DNA from: CBDDGJ01 sp965227805
GTDB lineage: Bacteria; Pseudomonadota; Alphaproteobacteria; RS24
Assembly (NCBI GenBank): GCA_965227805.1
Contig: CBDDGJ010000001.1
Location: 138,438-202,437 of the forward strand
Length of the DNA stretch: 64,000 nt
Direction: 5' to 3'
The notes below the pieces were generated by a model. The model was not told where the DNA came from. It saw nothing but the letters and a program-made list of their open reading frames with translations, and made no database searches. The translations under genes and the position numbers were made by a program. Within the stretch, counting starts at the first letter, position 1, and every line of letters begins with the position of its first letter. Below are positions 44,602-52,884 of this stretch, in pieces.

Positions 44602-45603
44602 TCATGATTTTTTCCTTTGTGTCTCTGATTGAGATTGTTGCTCTCGCATCTTCTTTATTTCAGCTTTTCTTTGTCTGCGTGCCTGCGATACTGCGTTCTC
44701 TTTTGCAGATGTCGTATTTTTTGTCTGTTTCTTTTCTTTTTCGCTTTGCTGTTTTTCCTGAGTAGTCTCAGACTGAGCCGTCTTTCTCGCACGCCTTGTT
44801 GTGGAGGATTTTTGAATTTCATCCAACTCAATGCGTTTGGAACATGCCTCAAACTCAGCCGAAAGCCCCAAAGTTTTGAGACGATGCTTGCGGTCATTTT
44901 GCAAATCTTTTACCCCAATCGTTTTTCCACGAATATATAATTCAAGATTTGCTTCACCTAGCGCCGCAAAAAATACTTCTTTGGAGTGAGCTTGCTGAAA
45001 TAATTCAGTGAGTTTGGCTTTGAGGGCATCGCGTTGTGGCATTTTTCCCGTTCTGCGTTTTGTTTCGCCTGCTTTGCGTGACAATGTTTCAGATGTTTTA
45101 TATGTGTCTTTACTCATAATCACAGTTTGCTCTAACTCGGGATAATGGCGTAAAACCCGTTGCTCTATCTGTTTTTTCACCTGATAAAACTGAGCTTTGG
45201 AAAGTCGTGTTTTCTTTGCCTGTCCCGCTTCATTGGCACTGATAAGTAAATGGTAGTGCAGGTGATCTTCATGGTCGTTATGCAAACACCCAAACACCAT
45301 ATTCCTGCGTGCACGCATTTGGGTATAGGCATAGGCTATTCGTCTAAGAGCCTCCTTTTGGTCTTCAATACCAAGTTTCTTGGATTTGGTGATAGAGAGG
45401 ATTTCATGATACATATAATTGGCATTTTTGCGCTTCTTTATACATTTGGCATTTTCCTGAAACGCTTCCTTGAGCTGTGTATCACACCTCGTAAACAAAT
45501 TGTGATACACATGGTATTTTCTATCTGACTTTTCTATATCTGTCATATAGTTAATGAGCTGAGCAAAACTTGGCTCTTTTCTTGACATGGATTTAATTAT
45601 CAT
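44602..45603 (-). CDS. MobA-type relaxase, 333 aa
   Basis: The start at 45603 overlaps the end of mobC; a longer frame to 45696 lies inside mobC. The relaxase motif with the His triad (FGCLHNDHEDHLHYHLLISA) is near residue 110 and Tyr-rich N-terminal segments (NYMTDIEKSDRKYHVYHNLF) carry candidate nucleophiles. The C-terminal half is a Lys/Gln/Ser-rich charged tail. It should nick oriT with MobC. The stop UGA overlaps a 19-codon frame (MTGTSDFLLGEKQGEAPDA) before the coupling-protein gene. Confidence 0.85.
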   Translation of the reverse strand: MIIKSMSRKEPSFAQLINYMTDIEKSDRKYHVYHNLFTRCDTQLKEAFQENAKCIKKRKNANYMYHEILSITKSKKLGIEDQKEALRRIAYAYTQMRARRNMVFGCLHNDHEDHLHYHLLISANEAGQAKKTRLSKAQFYQVKKQIEQRVLRHYPELEQTVIMSKDTYKTSETLSRKAGETKRRTGKMPQRDALKAKLTELFQQAHSKEVFFAALGEANLELYIRGKTIGVKDLQNDRKHRLKTLGLSAEFEACSKRIELDEIQKSSTTRRARKTAQSETTQEKQQSEKEKKQTKNTTSAKENAVSQARRQRKAEIKKMREQQSQSETQRKKS

Positions 45604-45994
45604 GGCTGTTCTCTGGATTATGAATACGCGCTTCTGTATAGCTTCGCACAACACTATCGAGTTGCTTGATATACAGAAGCAAATTCTGCTCATCATCTTC
45701 GCTTAGTGCATGAATCCTGTGAGAGTGATGGGCTATTTGATTGACATTATTGGCAATGTTGAGAATGGCAAAACGCAGGGTTTGTAATTCTTCCTGGAGA
45801 CTTGCTGGAATATGGGTTTGGTCTTGGAGTGCTGACAAAGCGAGCTTCTTGACATATGGAGCTAGTTTGGATTTCTCTTTTCTAGCAGAACGGAGAAAGG
45901 CTTTATATTCATTTGGATTGAGGGTTAGATTCACACGCCGCGATTGATACGATTTGCGATATTGTTTCAAATAGTCTTTTCTATCTGTATCCAT
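45593..45994 (-). CDS. MobC-type mobilization accessory protein, 133 aa
   Basis: An RHH-like N-terminus (RRVNLTLNPNEYKAFLRSAR) is followed by the MobC-type helical domain (LRFAILNIANNVNQIAHHSH). It would bind near oriT and help the relaxase open the DNA. Its stop overlaps the relaxase start. The candidate oriT lies just upstream. Confidence 0.82.
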   Translation of the reverse strand: MDTDRKDYLKQYRKSYQSRRVNLTLNPNEYKAFLRSARKEKSKLAPYVKKLALSALQDQTHIPASLQEELQTLRFAILNIANNVNQIAHHSHRIHALSEDDEQNLLLYIKQLDSVVRSYTEARIHNPENSHDN

Positions 45995-46038
45995 AATTTT
46001 GAACTACTCGGTTACAAAATAATTCCCTCAAAATACAA

Positions 46039-46107
46039 AGTCCTTGTCTGATACTCCATTCATATATAGCGGTATATATAAAATTATAAAAGTGCCACAC
46101 AAGGACT
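46039..46107. other. Candidate oriT region
   Basis: AGTCCTTGT (46039-46047) and ACAAGGACT (46099-46107) form an inverted repeat around an AT-rich core, directly upstream of mobC and the relaxase. This is the usual place for a nic site, but the nick sequence cannot be read by eye. Confidence 0.45.
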
Positions 46108-46136
46108 GAGGAGGGTTTTACCCATGTTATGAGCCG

Positions 46137-46394
46137 TTACATCTGTTTAGGCGAAGAGCATTTGAGTGATTCAAGGAAGCTCGCTAATTGCTGTTGTGAA
46201 ATCGTGATAAAATGGGTTTGAAGAAAATAAGAACTTGTTTCGTCCGACCATCTTTTTTTGACGGTTCTGAACTCGACAAGCGGGCGTGTCTCTCAGGCTT
46301 TATCCCCGTTAGGAATGACAAAATCATAGGTGTGAACTGAAAAGTTTCCGCAGGTAAAAACTTCCTTTTTGGGAATTTTCTTTGTTTCGTGCAT
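46137..46394 (-). CDS. Hypothetical protein, 85 aa, with one in-frame UGA
   Basis: The frame from ATG 46394 to TAA 46137 is open only if the UGA at codon 34 (46293-46295) is read as sense. The translation is protein-like on both sides: EVFTCGNFSVHTYDFVIPNG, then DKA-UGA-ETRPLVEFRTVKKR, then HFITISQQQLASFLESL. With Gly the junction reads NGDKAGETRP. A nonsense mutation would also explain this single case, but neighbouring genes show the same pattern. The function is unknown. Confidence 0.6.
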
Positions 46395-46439
46395 ATGGAA
46401 AAGTTAGCAAATAAAAATGGAGAGCTGGTGTTGCAACTA

Positions 46440-46589
46440 TTATGAGAAATCTCAGGCTCACTTCCATCATATCTCATTCCTGTATGTCCCGTCAATTTTT
46501 GGCGCACGATAGGGCAAAGCGGGTATGCCGTATGGTAGGCACGCGTTCTTGTCGTGCTCTTTGTTATGGGTTTTCCTCAGGCTCTGCAT
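46440..46589 (-). CDS. Short hypothetical protein, 49 aa, with three in-frame UGA
   Basis: From ATG 46589 to TAA 46440 the protein reads MQSLRKTHNKEHDKN and so on to YRNEI-x-WK-x-A-x-DFS, where x marks UGA (46467, 46458, 46452). Gly gives GWKGAGDFS, whereas Trp would give WWKWAWDFS, which is implausible; Trp is already encoded by TGG between them. An alternative frame at 46184-46507 overlaps and cannot be excluded. The function is unknown. Confidence 0.45.
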
Positions 46590-46813
46590 TTCCCTTGCTT
46601 TTTGTGTGATAATACCAAAGCAAATAGTTAATTTTATGGTCGTAGGTTTCTATAGGGATTCACATGATATGAGGTGGAGTAAATTTATGCAGCTGTTTTC
46701 GTGTGATGGGTTTTATGCGTATTGCCGAAGTGCTTTTTCTTGCCATAGAGAGAGAAGTGTTTAGCGGGTAAAAGGCAAGTATATGGAAAGCGACAGTATT
46801 GAAAGCAAAAGCT
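46590..46813. other. Gap upstream of Fic gene
   Basis: No confident gene. A 79-codon plus-strand frame at 46525-46764 has an unlikely composition (Cys/Phe-rich) and overlaps the minus-strand frame above. Confidence 0.35.
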
Positions 46814-46861
46814 ATTGGATAAATTATTTGCTTATTGGATAATATTGGATATAATTGGATA
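46814..46861 (+). promoter_or_regulatory. Four ATTGGATA direct repeats upstream of Fic
   Basis: ATTGGATA occurs at 46814, 46834, 46844 and 46854, spaced 20, 10 and 10 bases, so all lie on the same face of the helix. They sit 27 bases upstream of the Fic start and look like a cooperative operator or activator site. Confidence 0.7.
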
Positions 46862-46887
46862 AAATAAGCCCGTAAACCAAAAAACCC

Positions 46888-47937
46888 ATGAATCTCACAT
46901 CACTCACTATCACCCCCGAACTTCTCCGTCTCATTACTGAAATTGATGAGTTCAAAGGCAGTTGGCACGCAGGGAATAACCAAAACCCGGAACGCTTACA
47001 AGCTCTCAAACAGGTTGCCACGATTGAAAGCATTGGTTCTTCAACGCGTATTGAAGGTTCAAAGCTCAATAATACGCAAATTGAAGCATTGCTTGGCAAT
47101 GTAGATAAAGCCTCTTTTCTCACACGTGACGAGCAAGAGGTGGCAGGCTATGCAGACGCTATGGAAATGGTTTTCGAAAACTATGCTGACATCCCCCTCA
47201 CTGAAAACTATATCAAACAGTTTCATGCCACCCTCCTTCGACACTCCGAGAAAGATACTCGGCATCGCGGTGAATATAAGACACATACGAATAATGTTGA
47301 AGCCTTTGACCCTGAGGGGGAAAGCCTTGGGGTGGTATTCGAGACCAGCTCTCCTTTTGATACCCCGCGCGAAATGCAAAACCTGCTTGCATGGACGAGA
47401 CAAACGCTGGAAGATAAAAGCTATCACCCTCTTATCGTCATTGCTCTTTTCAATGTCGTGTTTCTTGCGATTCACCCATTCCAAGACGGTAATGGTCGCT
47501 TGTCGCGTGTGCTTACCAGCCTGTTATTACTCAAAGCTGGTTACAGCTACATCCCCTATAGTTCACTGGAAAGTATTGTTGAGAAAAACAAAGACGCATA
47601 CTACCTTTCGTTGCAAAGAACCCAAAGGACGCTCAAAAAGGAGGATGCAGACTGGATACCCTGGCTTCGATTTTTTCTGAACGCTTTGAAATGGCAAAAA
47701 GATCATTTACGTGAGAAAACAAACACCTCAAACACATATGCGTCATTGCCCTATGAGAGCATGGTTATTATGAACTATGTAGACCAACATCACCGCATTC
47801 GCATAAAAGACGCTGAAATGATTATCAAAAGCGTATCAAGACCAACCATCAAAAACAGGTTTTCCCAGTTAGTAATGCAGGGCTTGCTTGTGCGTCATGG
47901 CAGAGCGCGTGGCACGTGGTATAGTAAATCGGAATAG
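46888..47937 (+). CDS. Fic-domain AMP-transferase (class II, self-inhibited), 349 aa
   Basis: The Fic motif HPFQDGNGRLSR (about residues 196-207) has the catalytic His and the phosphate-binding loop for transferring AMP from ATP to a target protein. SSTRIEG at about 50-56 matches the inhibitory (S/T)xxxE(G/N) helix, placing it in the N-terminally self-inhibited class. The C-terminal part is a winged-helix-like domain (IRIKDAEMIIKSVSRPTIKN). It has no UGA codons although it lies between genes that do. Phased ATTGGATA repeats upstream suggest autoregulation. Confidence 0.9.
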   Translation: MNLTSLTITPELLRLITEIDEFKGSWHAGNNQNPERLQALKQVATIESIGSSTRIEGSKLNNTQIEALLGNVDKASFLTRDEQEVAGYADAMEMVFENYADIPLTENYIKQFHATLLRHSEKDTRHRGEYKTHTNNVEAFDPEGESLGVVFETSSPFDTPREMQNLLAWTRQTLEDKSYHPLIVIALFNVVFLAIHPFQDGNGRLSRVLTSLLLLKAGYSYIPYSSLESIVEKNKDAYYLSLQRTQRTLKKEDADWIPWLRFFLNALKWQKDHLREKTNTSNTYASLPYESMVIMNYVDQHHRIRIKDAEMIIKSVSRPTIKNRFSQLVMQGLLVRHGRARGTWYSKSE

Positions 47938-47941
47938 GTTT

Positions 47942-48199
47942 ATATATACTCATTTCTTTGTCTGAGATATTCAGCATCATGGGTAATGATATTTTTTACC
48001 ACAAATTTTCCAGCTTGATATGAACCACAACGGATTTCATAATGCGTATGGGTTTTGAGGAGTTTTTTGATTTTTTGCGACGATAGTCAAGTGATGAGAA
48101 TGGTCTTTATCATTTCAAACAGCATATTGACTTCATCAATTTGTGTATGTTGTATCGCGTGCATATTTCATTTTGTTAGGAAATAGAAATCACTCATTT
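47942..48199 (-). CDS. Hypothetical protein, 85 aa, with two in-frame UGA
   Basis: The frame runs from ATG 48199 (or 48166) to TAA 47942 with UGA at 48170-48172 and 48089-48091. It reads NMHAIQHTQIDEVNMLFEMI, KTILIT-UGA-LSSQKIKKLL, then RCGSYQAGKFVVKNIITHDA. The uninterrupted protein-like composition and absence of UAA/UAG support UGA as sense. It is convergent with the Fic gene, the two stops nearly meeting. The function is unknown. Confidence 0.55.
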
Positions 48200-48281
48200 T
48201 GCAGGAAAATAAGTTTTGAATACTATTTCAAAAATGTCAATTTTTTTGTCCCTGTGTTAAGCCAAAAAGGGAGGCGTATTC

Positions 48282-48326
48282 CTTTTAAGGAGAAGGTCCT
48301 GGGTTCGAGCCCCGGATGACCCACCA
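48282..48326 (+). tRNA. tRNA 3'-half fragment (Lys-TTT-like), probable att site
   Basis: CTTTTAA is the anticodon loop of a tRNA-Lys(TTT), followed by the variable loop, T arm (CTGGG-TTCGAGC-CCCGG), acceptor strand ATGACCC, discriminator A and CCA. No D arm or 5' acceptor strand precedes it, so it is not a functional tRNA. A piece from the anticodon loop to CCA is exactly what integrative elements carry as an att site; an integrase gene starts its 3' end 90 bases away. Confidence 0.75.
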
Positions 48327-48416
48327 TTTATACGATAATAAAAGGCACATCGCGCTATAAAAATTATATATTTTTGTTCTGATTTTCACTCAGGACTATC
48401 TCCCTGGGCAAAGAAC

Positions 48417-49304
48417 TTACGCAAATAATTGGATGGAATCCATTTGGCTTTTCAACCTTCCAACATCAATACTCAAATAGATTTTTGTCGTATCAATCTT
48501 GCTATGCCCGAGGATTTTTGAGATATTATAAATATCAAAATTATTCCTTACTAGCTCGGTTGCAAAAGTGTGTCTGAGCTGATGCCGTGTAAAATGGAAC
48601 GAAATACAATAACGAATCCTATCAATAATTGTTCTCATATCTCTCCCACTTAAAACATTCCCATGAATCGTAGGAAATAAAAAACCATCATCATACAAGT
48701 TTGCTCTCACCTTCTTTAGGTAGTGATGCAAGAGTTTCATCAGCCTATTATCCAAAGGCACAATTCTGTCTTTAGCACCTTTCCCCTTTACAACCTTCAA
48801 ATATCAGTCCATCAATTTCACATCCGAATACTTCAAGTTTGTCAGTTCAGATAATCTCAAGCCAGTATGCAAGTAGGTGTGAACCATTGTGATATTTCGT
48901 AACCCTGAAAAGGAGTTTTTGTCAAAGATTTCAGGAAGTGCGCTTAGAAGTTCAGCAATCTGCTCAGAAGTTAAAGCCTTTGGTAATTGCTGAGGCTCTT
49001 TTCTTTTTGCAATTTTGTCAAAGGGATTCACCTCTAAAAACCCTTCATTAGCCAAATACCCACAATAGCACTTCAAACACTTATAGGTAGCAGAAGACCA
49101 GTCCCTTTCCTCAAAATTATCAGCAAGAAACCTTTTGAAGTTTTGGCGAGTATAAGTAGATAAATCGGAAGGAATAATATGTGAACCTGAGAAAAGAAGC
49201 CTAAAAACCGTAATATAGCTTTTCAACATCTTTTGCGAAATTCACTGGCTGACAACCTTCTCCATGAGAAAGTCATCTACATAAAAACAATTAAACTTTT
49301 TCAT
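48417..49304 (-). CDS. Tyrosine recombinase with two in-frame UGA (probably Gly), 295 aa
   Basis: Reading through UGA at two codons (49242-49244 and 48804-48806) gives a complete XerC/D-like recombinase. N-terminus: FLMEKVVSQ-UGA-ISQKMLKSY, core-binding domain, then LHTGLRLSELTNLKYSDVKL, MD-UGA-YLKVVKGKGAKDRIVPL, HQLRHTFATE and LGHSKIDTTKIYLSI. All catalytic residues are present. The second UGA sits at the turn before the xLxV-GKG strand, where the family usually has Gly (DGYLxV, NGYIxV). Under the standard code it would be two fragments (49229-48804 and 48800-48417). It lies next to a tRNA 3' fragment, its likely attachment site. Confidence 0.8.
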
Positions 49305-49640
49305 AAAAAAATAAGGTTAAAAATTAGCTTTATCCTTATTTTCCAAAAAGAGTGATTTCAAATAAAATGAAGCAAAATAATAAGTCTTTTGGAAAAGTTA
49401 GATGTTAAGGAACTTTCCATCAAACAAATTTGAAATAGTGAATATAAGTTTATTCAAAAATCCCAAAATGTCAAATTTTTCTTCAAATAATTCGCCAAAA
49501 CCGTATCCATTATTTATAAGCGATTGGTAAGTTTTGCCTTGAATGAGGGGGGAACAATAGAGCTGAGTTTCAAGTAAATTTTATTCTCAGGTTAGTTCTT
49601 AATTCTTTTTATAACTCATACGTTCATCTCTCAAAGAGAC
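49305..49640. other. AT-rich gap
   Basis: No gene could be supported on either strand, with or without UGA read as sense. It contains runs of A/T and a TAAGGATAAAGC/TTTATCCTTA inverted repeat at about 49309-49339 near the recombinase start. Confidence 0.5.
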
Positions 49641-50210
49641 TTATTTTTGAATAAACGATATATCAGTTAATTCGTTCTCTTGTGCTTTCATTTCAATAGA
49701 AAATGAAGTGTAAACTTCTTTCGTATCTTGCAACTGTGAACCAATAAAATCACCATTTACAAAAAGTTTTACTGCGCGACCCTTAGCAACAATGCGAAAG
49801 TTATTAGGTGCTTTATTCGCTTTATAACTTGCCATACTAATACGTTCTCCCTTTGTTATTTCTATATTATTTGGCCAGCCCAGCTTCCAGTCTAAAGAGC
49901 CAGCTGAGGAATGGAGGCGTATTACATTTTTACCGTTGGTCAGATTATAACCAGTAAATTGAATTTCAAAGTTACCAGATAGGGGTTTTGGAATTTGAAA
50001 AAGGAATGAACCTTTTTGAAAACCAATAAGCACAGTTTTTCCTTTTATTTTCTTTCCGTTCGTTACTATAACAGAACCAAGCTCTTCAGGAATATCGCCT
50101 ATTTCGTATTTACTCAGGTCAACTGTATATTTTTGCTGGGCAGTTGCGGTATTAAACGCCAACAAAAGAAGAAGACTCGCAATTACGGTTATTTTAGTTT
50201 TTTTTATCAT
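49641..50210 (-). CDS. Secreted protein with lectin/DUF1080-like beta sandwich, 189 aa
   Basis: The signal peptide (KITVIASLLLLLAFNTATA-Q) is followed by an all-beta domain (FQIPKPLSGNFEIQFTGYNL, RISMASYKANKAPNNFRIVA, GRAVKLFVNGDFIGSQL) of the kind seen in concanavalin-like or DUF1080 proteins that bind sugars or other surface ligands; the ligand is unknown. It has about 15 Gly, all GGN, and no UGA codon. Its style recalls Bacteroidota secreted proteins, suggesting yet another source. Confidence 0.6.
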   Translation of the reverse strand: MIKKTKITVIASLLLLLAFNTATAQQKYTVDLSKYEIGDIPEELGSVIVTNGKKIKGKTVLIGFQKGSFLFQIPKPLSGNFEIQFTGYNLTNGKNVIRLHSSAGSLDWKLGWPNNIEITKGERISMASYKANKAPNNFRIVAKGRAVKLFVNGDFIGSQLQDTKEVYTSFSIEMKAQENELTDISFIQK

Positions 50211-50364
50211 ACTTTAAGCCAAAATTTTCTGAAGCGACTATCTATATATCCTGATTGCTAGTTTATAGTTCTATTCTTATTGGTAACCAAAAAATATACT
50301 TATATGTATCACATCTTTACAACAATCGCAAAAACTAAAAAAGAGCAATTTAACAATGTGCTAT

Positions 50365-51138
50365 TTACAAATCTAGCATCTTTCTCAGGTGATCTTCATG
50401 CACAAAAGCGTGTTTTTGGGGTTTTTCGTTATGTGCCTTATAATAAAACGCTAAACTTTCTCTAAAAAGATTTTCTTTTTTCTCTGTATCAAGACAGTGA
50501 AGCCCCTCTCAAAAACACACAAAAGCGGAAAGATAATGTATATTGCGTTCAAAATGAGTAAAATCTAGCTTTGCGTTTACAACAAGAAAATCTCTGATAG
50601 CAATATTCACTTTGATACCATCACTAAATCAAAACAACGCATCAATTTTTTCCTTATAGAAATCCATAGATTGTTTCCGATTATAGACAAAACCATTCTT
50701 TATCACAAAAACTCAGTCTTTCGTTTCAACCGTCACTTCTCAAAGCATTTGAAACTCAGGCACAAACCCTCGCCCGTTAGACTGGATAATGCTAGGTTTG
50801 AACTCATAAGTTTTTCAATATACATCAAACTCTATGTATCAACTCTCAGGCATATTCCCTTCGATAAGTTTTGGATTATCTTGTTCTGTGGCATCTTTCG
50901 TTTTTTCATTGTCAATAATAGGTTCATTATCTGGTTTCTCAGGGGCAGCATTTATTTCATCCTTGAGACATCACAGCTCATGAACCGAAAAGTCAATGGT
51001 TTCCGCTTTGCTATTGCTAAAAGTTTCATTTACGGCTAGCACGTCAGCATTATTTATACCCTCAGCAAGTTCCAGTGACCCTCAAAGAGCAATATCTTTT
51101 TCTTCAATAGGGTAGTCATTAAATGCTATATCCTCCAT
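50365..51138 (-). CDS. Hypothetical protein, 257 aa, with eight in-frame UGA
   Basis: From ATG 51138 to TAA 50365 there are eight UGA codons (first base of the plus-strand TCA at 51082, 50971, 50839, 50815, 50740, 50713, 50629, 50509) and no UAA or UAG in an AT-rich stretch. Reading UGA as Gly gives 16 Gly (6 percent) and motifs such as DVYGKTYEFKPS and VETKDGVFVIKNGFVYN; reading Trp would give eight Trp and no TGG. Layout: acidic N-terminal half, then a beta-rich half, then a helical C-terminus (LFRESLAFYYKAHNEKPQK). No known family recognised. Under the standard code nothing longer than about 70 codons remains on this strand. Confidence 0.78.
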
Positions 51139-51172
51139 AGTATTTGATTAAAAAGCTGACAATAATGAGTAT

Positions 51173-51460
51173 TTAGAGTTTTGAAAATCAAACTCAATAT
51201 TTTTTACATACAGAGGTTGTGAATCGCATGGCTCTTTTCAAGGTGTCGTATTTTCGGCTTGAATTACCCATCTCTCTGCCTTTTATACAGAGTATTTGCC
51301 AGCCCCCAGAATATACAAGTTCTGCAACCTTAGACCCATCATATTTGATAAGTTTCTTTTTATTACTTATATCTGCAATCGTCCACCCCCCAGCAAATAC
51401 AAGCACTGGACTTGTAAGCAAAATAAGCGTCAACACAGCAAATCTTATAATCTTCATCAT
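51173..51460 (-). CDS. Small secreted protein, 95 aa if UGA is sense
   Basis: The ATG at 51460 follows AGGGTGGAAA. The signal peptide is FAVLTLILLTSPVLVFA-G; the mature part (GGWTIADISNKKKLIKYDGS, VAELVYSGGWQILCIKGREM) has repeated GGW. A UGA at 51194-51196 would stop it in the standard code (88 aa); as sense it continues VGFSKL-like to TAA at 51173. It lies just upstream of the eight-UGA gene, so the two may form an operon. Confidence 0.6.
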
Positions 51461-51525
51461 TTTCCACCCTCTGATTGTTTGAACCATACTCTCAAAAAGA
51501 GAGACAGGTAAGCCAAATTATCAAA

Positions 51526-51594
51526 ACACAAAAAAACCCCACCTGTCCCTCAAAATTGAGAATACATTTGATAATTAGCGGGGGTTTTTTGTGT
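51526..51594. repeat. Long inverted repeat with A/T-rich arms
   Basis: ACACAAAAAAACCCC (ending 51540) pairs with GGGGTTTTTTGTGT (from 51581) around a 40-base loop. It could terminate transcription in either direction between the code-variant genes and the right end of the element. Confidence 0.6.
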
Positions 51595-51704
51595 CTACCC
51601 TTTATACTGAAAACCCAAAAAGACACAAATAAAAATTATACAAAAAACCATTATTTAGCAAATAAGAACACACGCCCTTATTTTTTGTTTATTTTGCAGG
51701 AACA

Positions 51705-51872
51705 ATGAAACCCTTTTTGAAACATACTTTGAAGCAGGGCATATATGGGATGCAAGATTGCAAGTTCGTAACGAACATCGAAACCCGTTTCCCCGCTTCA
51801 CCATTTTCACGCAAGCGAAGAAAACAAAAAGCAGGAAACCAACTTGCCATCTTGCTAAGGGACACCCCTTAG
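51705..51872 (+). CDS. Possible small protein, 55 aa
   Basis: The ATG follows GCAGGAACA. The protein starts MKPFLKHTLKQGIYGMQDCK and has a basic patch (FSRKRRKQKAGNQLA). An overlapping frame (51758-51940) also reads protein-like, so only one can be real. Low confidence. Confidence 0.3.
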   Translation: MKPFLKHTLKQGIYGMQDCKFVTNIETRFPASPFSRKRRKQKAGNQLAILLRDTP

Positions 51873-51936
51873 AAACCCGTGAGGGAAATTTTCAAAAAAT
51901 CCCCCTTCAAACCCCCGTAACGGGAACGCACAAAAG

Positions 51937-52305
51937 CTAACGCTTTTGACCGCGTTCAAATGAATCAGAAGATTGTGAACCCTCACGCACACTCCGCATC
52001 TCACCTAGACGCTGAGTGGCAATGATCTTCTGAATCTCATCTGCTTGCAAGAGATTATTTTTGCGTGCAAAAGCAATCTCTTCTTGAGAAAAAGAATGCG
52101 AAGCAAGATGAAGACTCCGTGAGCTAATCTCTATAGCCTGCTGAACTTCTTCATGGCTACCAAGAGCCTCACGCCACTTGTCATCATCTAGCATCCCCAT
52201 ACTAGATTCAGCATTTTGCCACGCTTCATATACACCCCGAAAGGCTTCAATGCGTGCCTCCAAAGATTTATCTTTCGGATTGAAAATATGTGCTGTATCA
52301 TTCAT
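51937..52305 (-). CDS. Hypothetical charged helical protein, 122 aa
   Basis: The start is set at the ATG at 52305 (MNDTAHIFNPKDKSLEARIE); upstream residues in the longer frame are unlikely. It is mostly helical with a low-complexity tail (EGSQSSDSFERGQKR). It is divergent from the AlpA-like gene, with 54 bases between starts, so both may share one regulatory region. The function is unknown. Confidence 0.55.
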   Translation of the reverse strand: MNDTAHIFNPKDKSLEARIEAFRGVYEAWQNAESSMGMLDDDKWREALGSHEEVQQAIEISSRSLHLASHSFSQEEIAFARKNNLLQADEIQKIIATQRLGEMRSVREGSQSSDSFERGQKR

Positions 52306-52359
52306 TATGACTATAATTATAATAAATCCACGCAAAATGCCATACTGAAACGCACAATT

Positions 52360-52785
52360 ATGCACACCCCAGACGATACACTCAAAGACATAGCTGATAG
52401 TATGGGGATTTCTCTATACCAAAGATTTACGCTTAAAGAAGCGTCACTTTTCTTGCGTATAGGGATAACTGAGCTTAGAAAAATAATGAAACAAGGCAAT
52501 CTCAATTATATTCACATTACGAGTGACACTATTGAGTTTTTCGGTTACCAACTCTTAGAGTTTCTTGTAAGCAATGTTACCCAACACAAGCCACAACCCG
52601 TTACACTTGAAAAACCCGCAAACCGCATTATACGAGCCAAAGAAGTGCAAAACCTCACAGGATTATCAAGAACGACACTTTGGCGACTTGAACAACAAAA
52701 CGCGTTCCCTAAAAGGGTAAGTCTGGGCGGCCAAAGTGTCGGCTGGAAACTCAATGAAATACAAAGCTGGATTGACGAAAAATAG
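52360..52785 (+). CDS. AlpA/MerR-like DNA-binding protein (excisionase or regulator), 141 aa
   Basis: The C-terminal 50 residues (RIIRAKEVQNLTGLSRTTLW, LEQQNAFPKRVSLGGQSVGW, KLNEIQSWIDEK) are a classic AlpA winged-helix domain; an N-terminal part (FTLKEASLFLRIGITELRKI) looks like a second helix-turn-helix. AlpA-type proteins control integrase expression and act as excision factors in P4-like elements. It is the gene closest to the right attachment site, 100 bases from the tRNA. Confidence 0.85.
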   Translation: MHTPDDTLKDIADSMGISLYQRFTLKEASLFLRIGITELRKIMKQGNLNYIHITSDTIEFFGYQLLEFLVSNVTQHKPQPVTLEKPANRIIRAKEVQNLTGLSRTTLWRLEQQNAFPKRVSLGGQSVGWKLNEIQSWIDEK

Positions 52786-52884
52786 GTTATAAAGCTCATG
52801 TGTATACAAGCCGGCATACAGTTTGAAAAATAAAAATGAAAATTGCTTGCAAACACTTGACTTTATTTGGTTTTTCTGAGATAA

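Noticed and set aside
48241..48326. Complete tRNA gene
   Set aside because: No 5' acceptor strand or D arm matches; only the part from the anticodon loop to CCA is present.
50671..51039. 122-codon plus-strand frame
   Set aside because: It is Phe/Arg/Ile-rich with no ribosome site and is the antisense of the eight-UGA gene, which reads much better.
46137..51460. UGA = Trp (code 4) as explanation
   Set aside because: It would give WWKWAWDFS in one protein and eight Trp with no TGG in another, while Gly gives normal composition and matches a recombinase consensus position.
46137..51460. Plain pseudogene decay as explanation
   Set aside because: Decay would also produce UAA, UAG and frameshifts; the 257-codon frame has eight UGA and none of the others. 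It remains possible for the single-UGA gene at 46137-46394.
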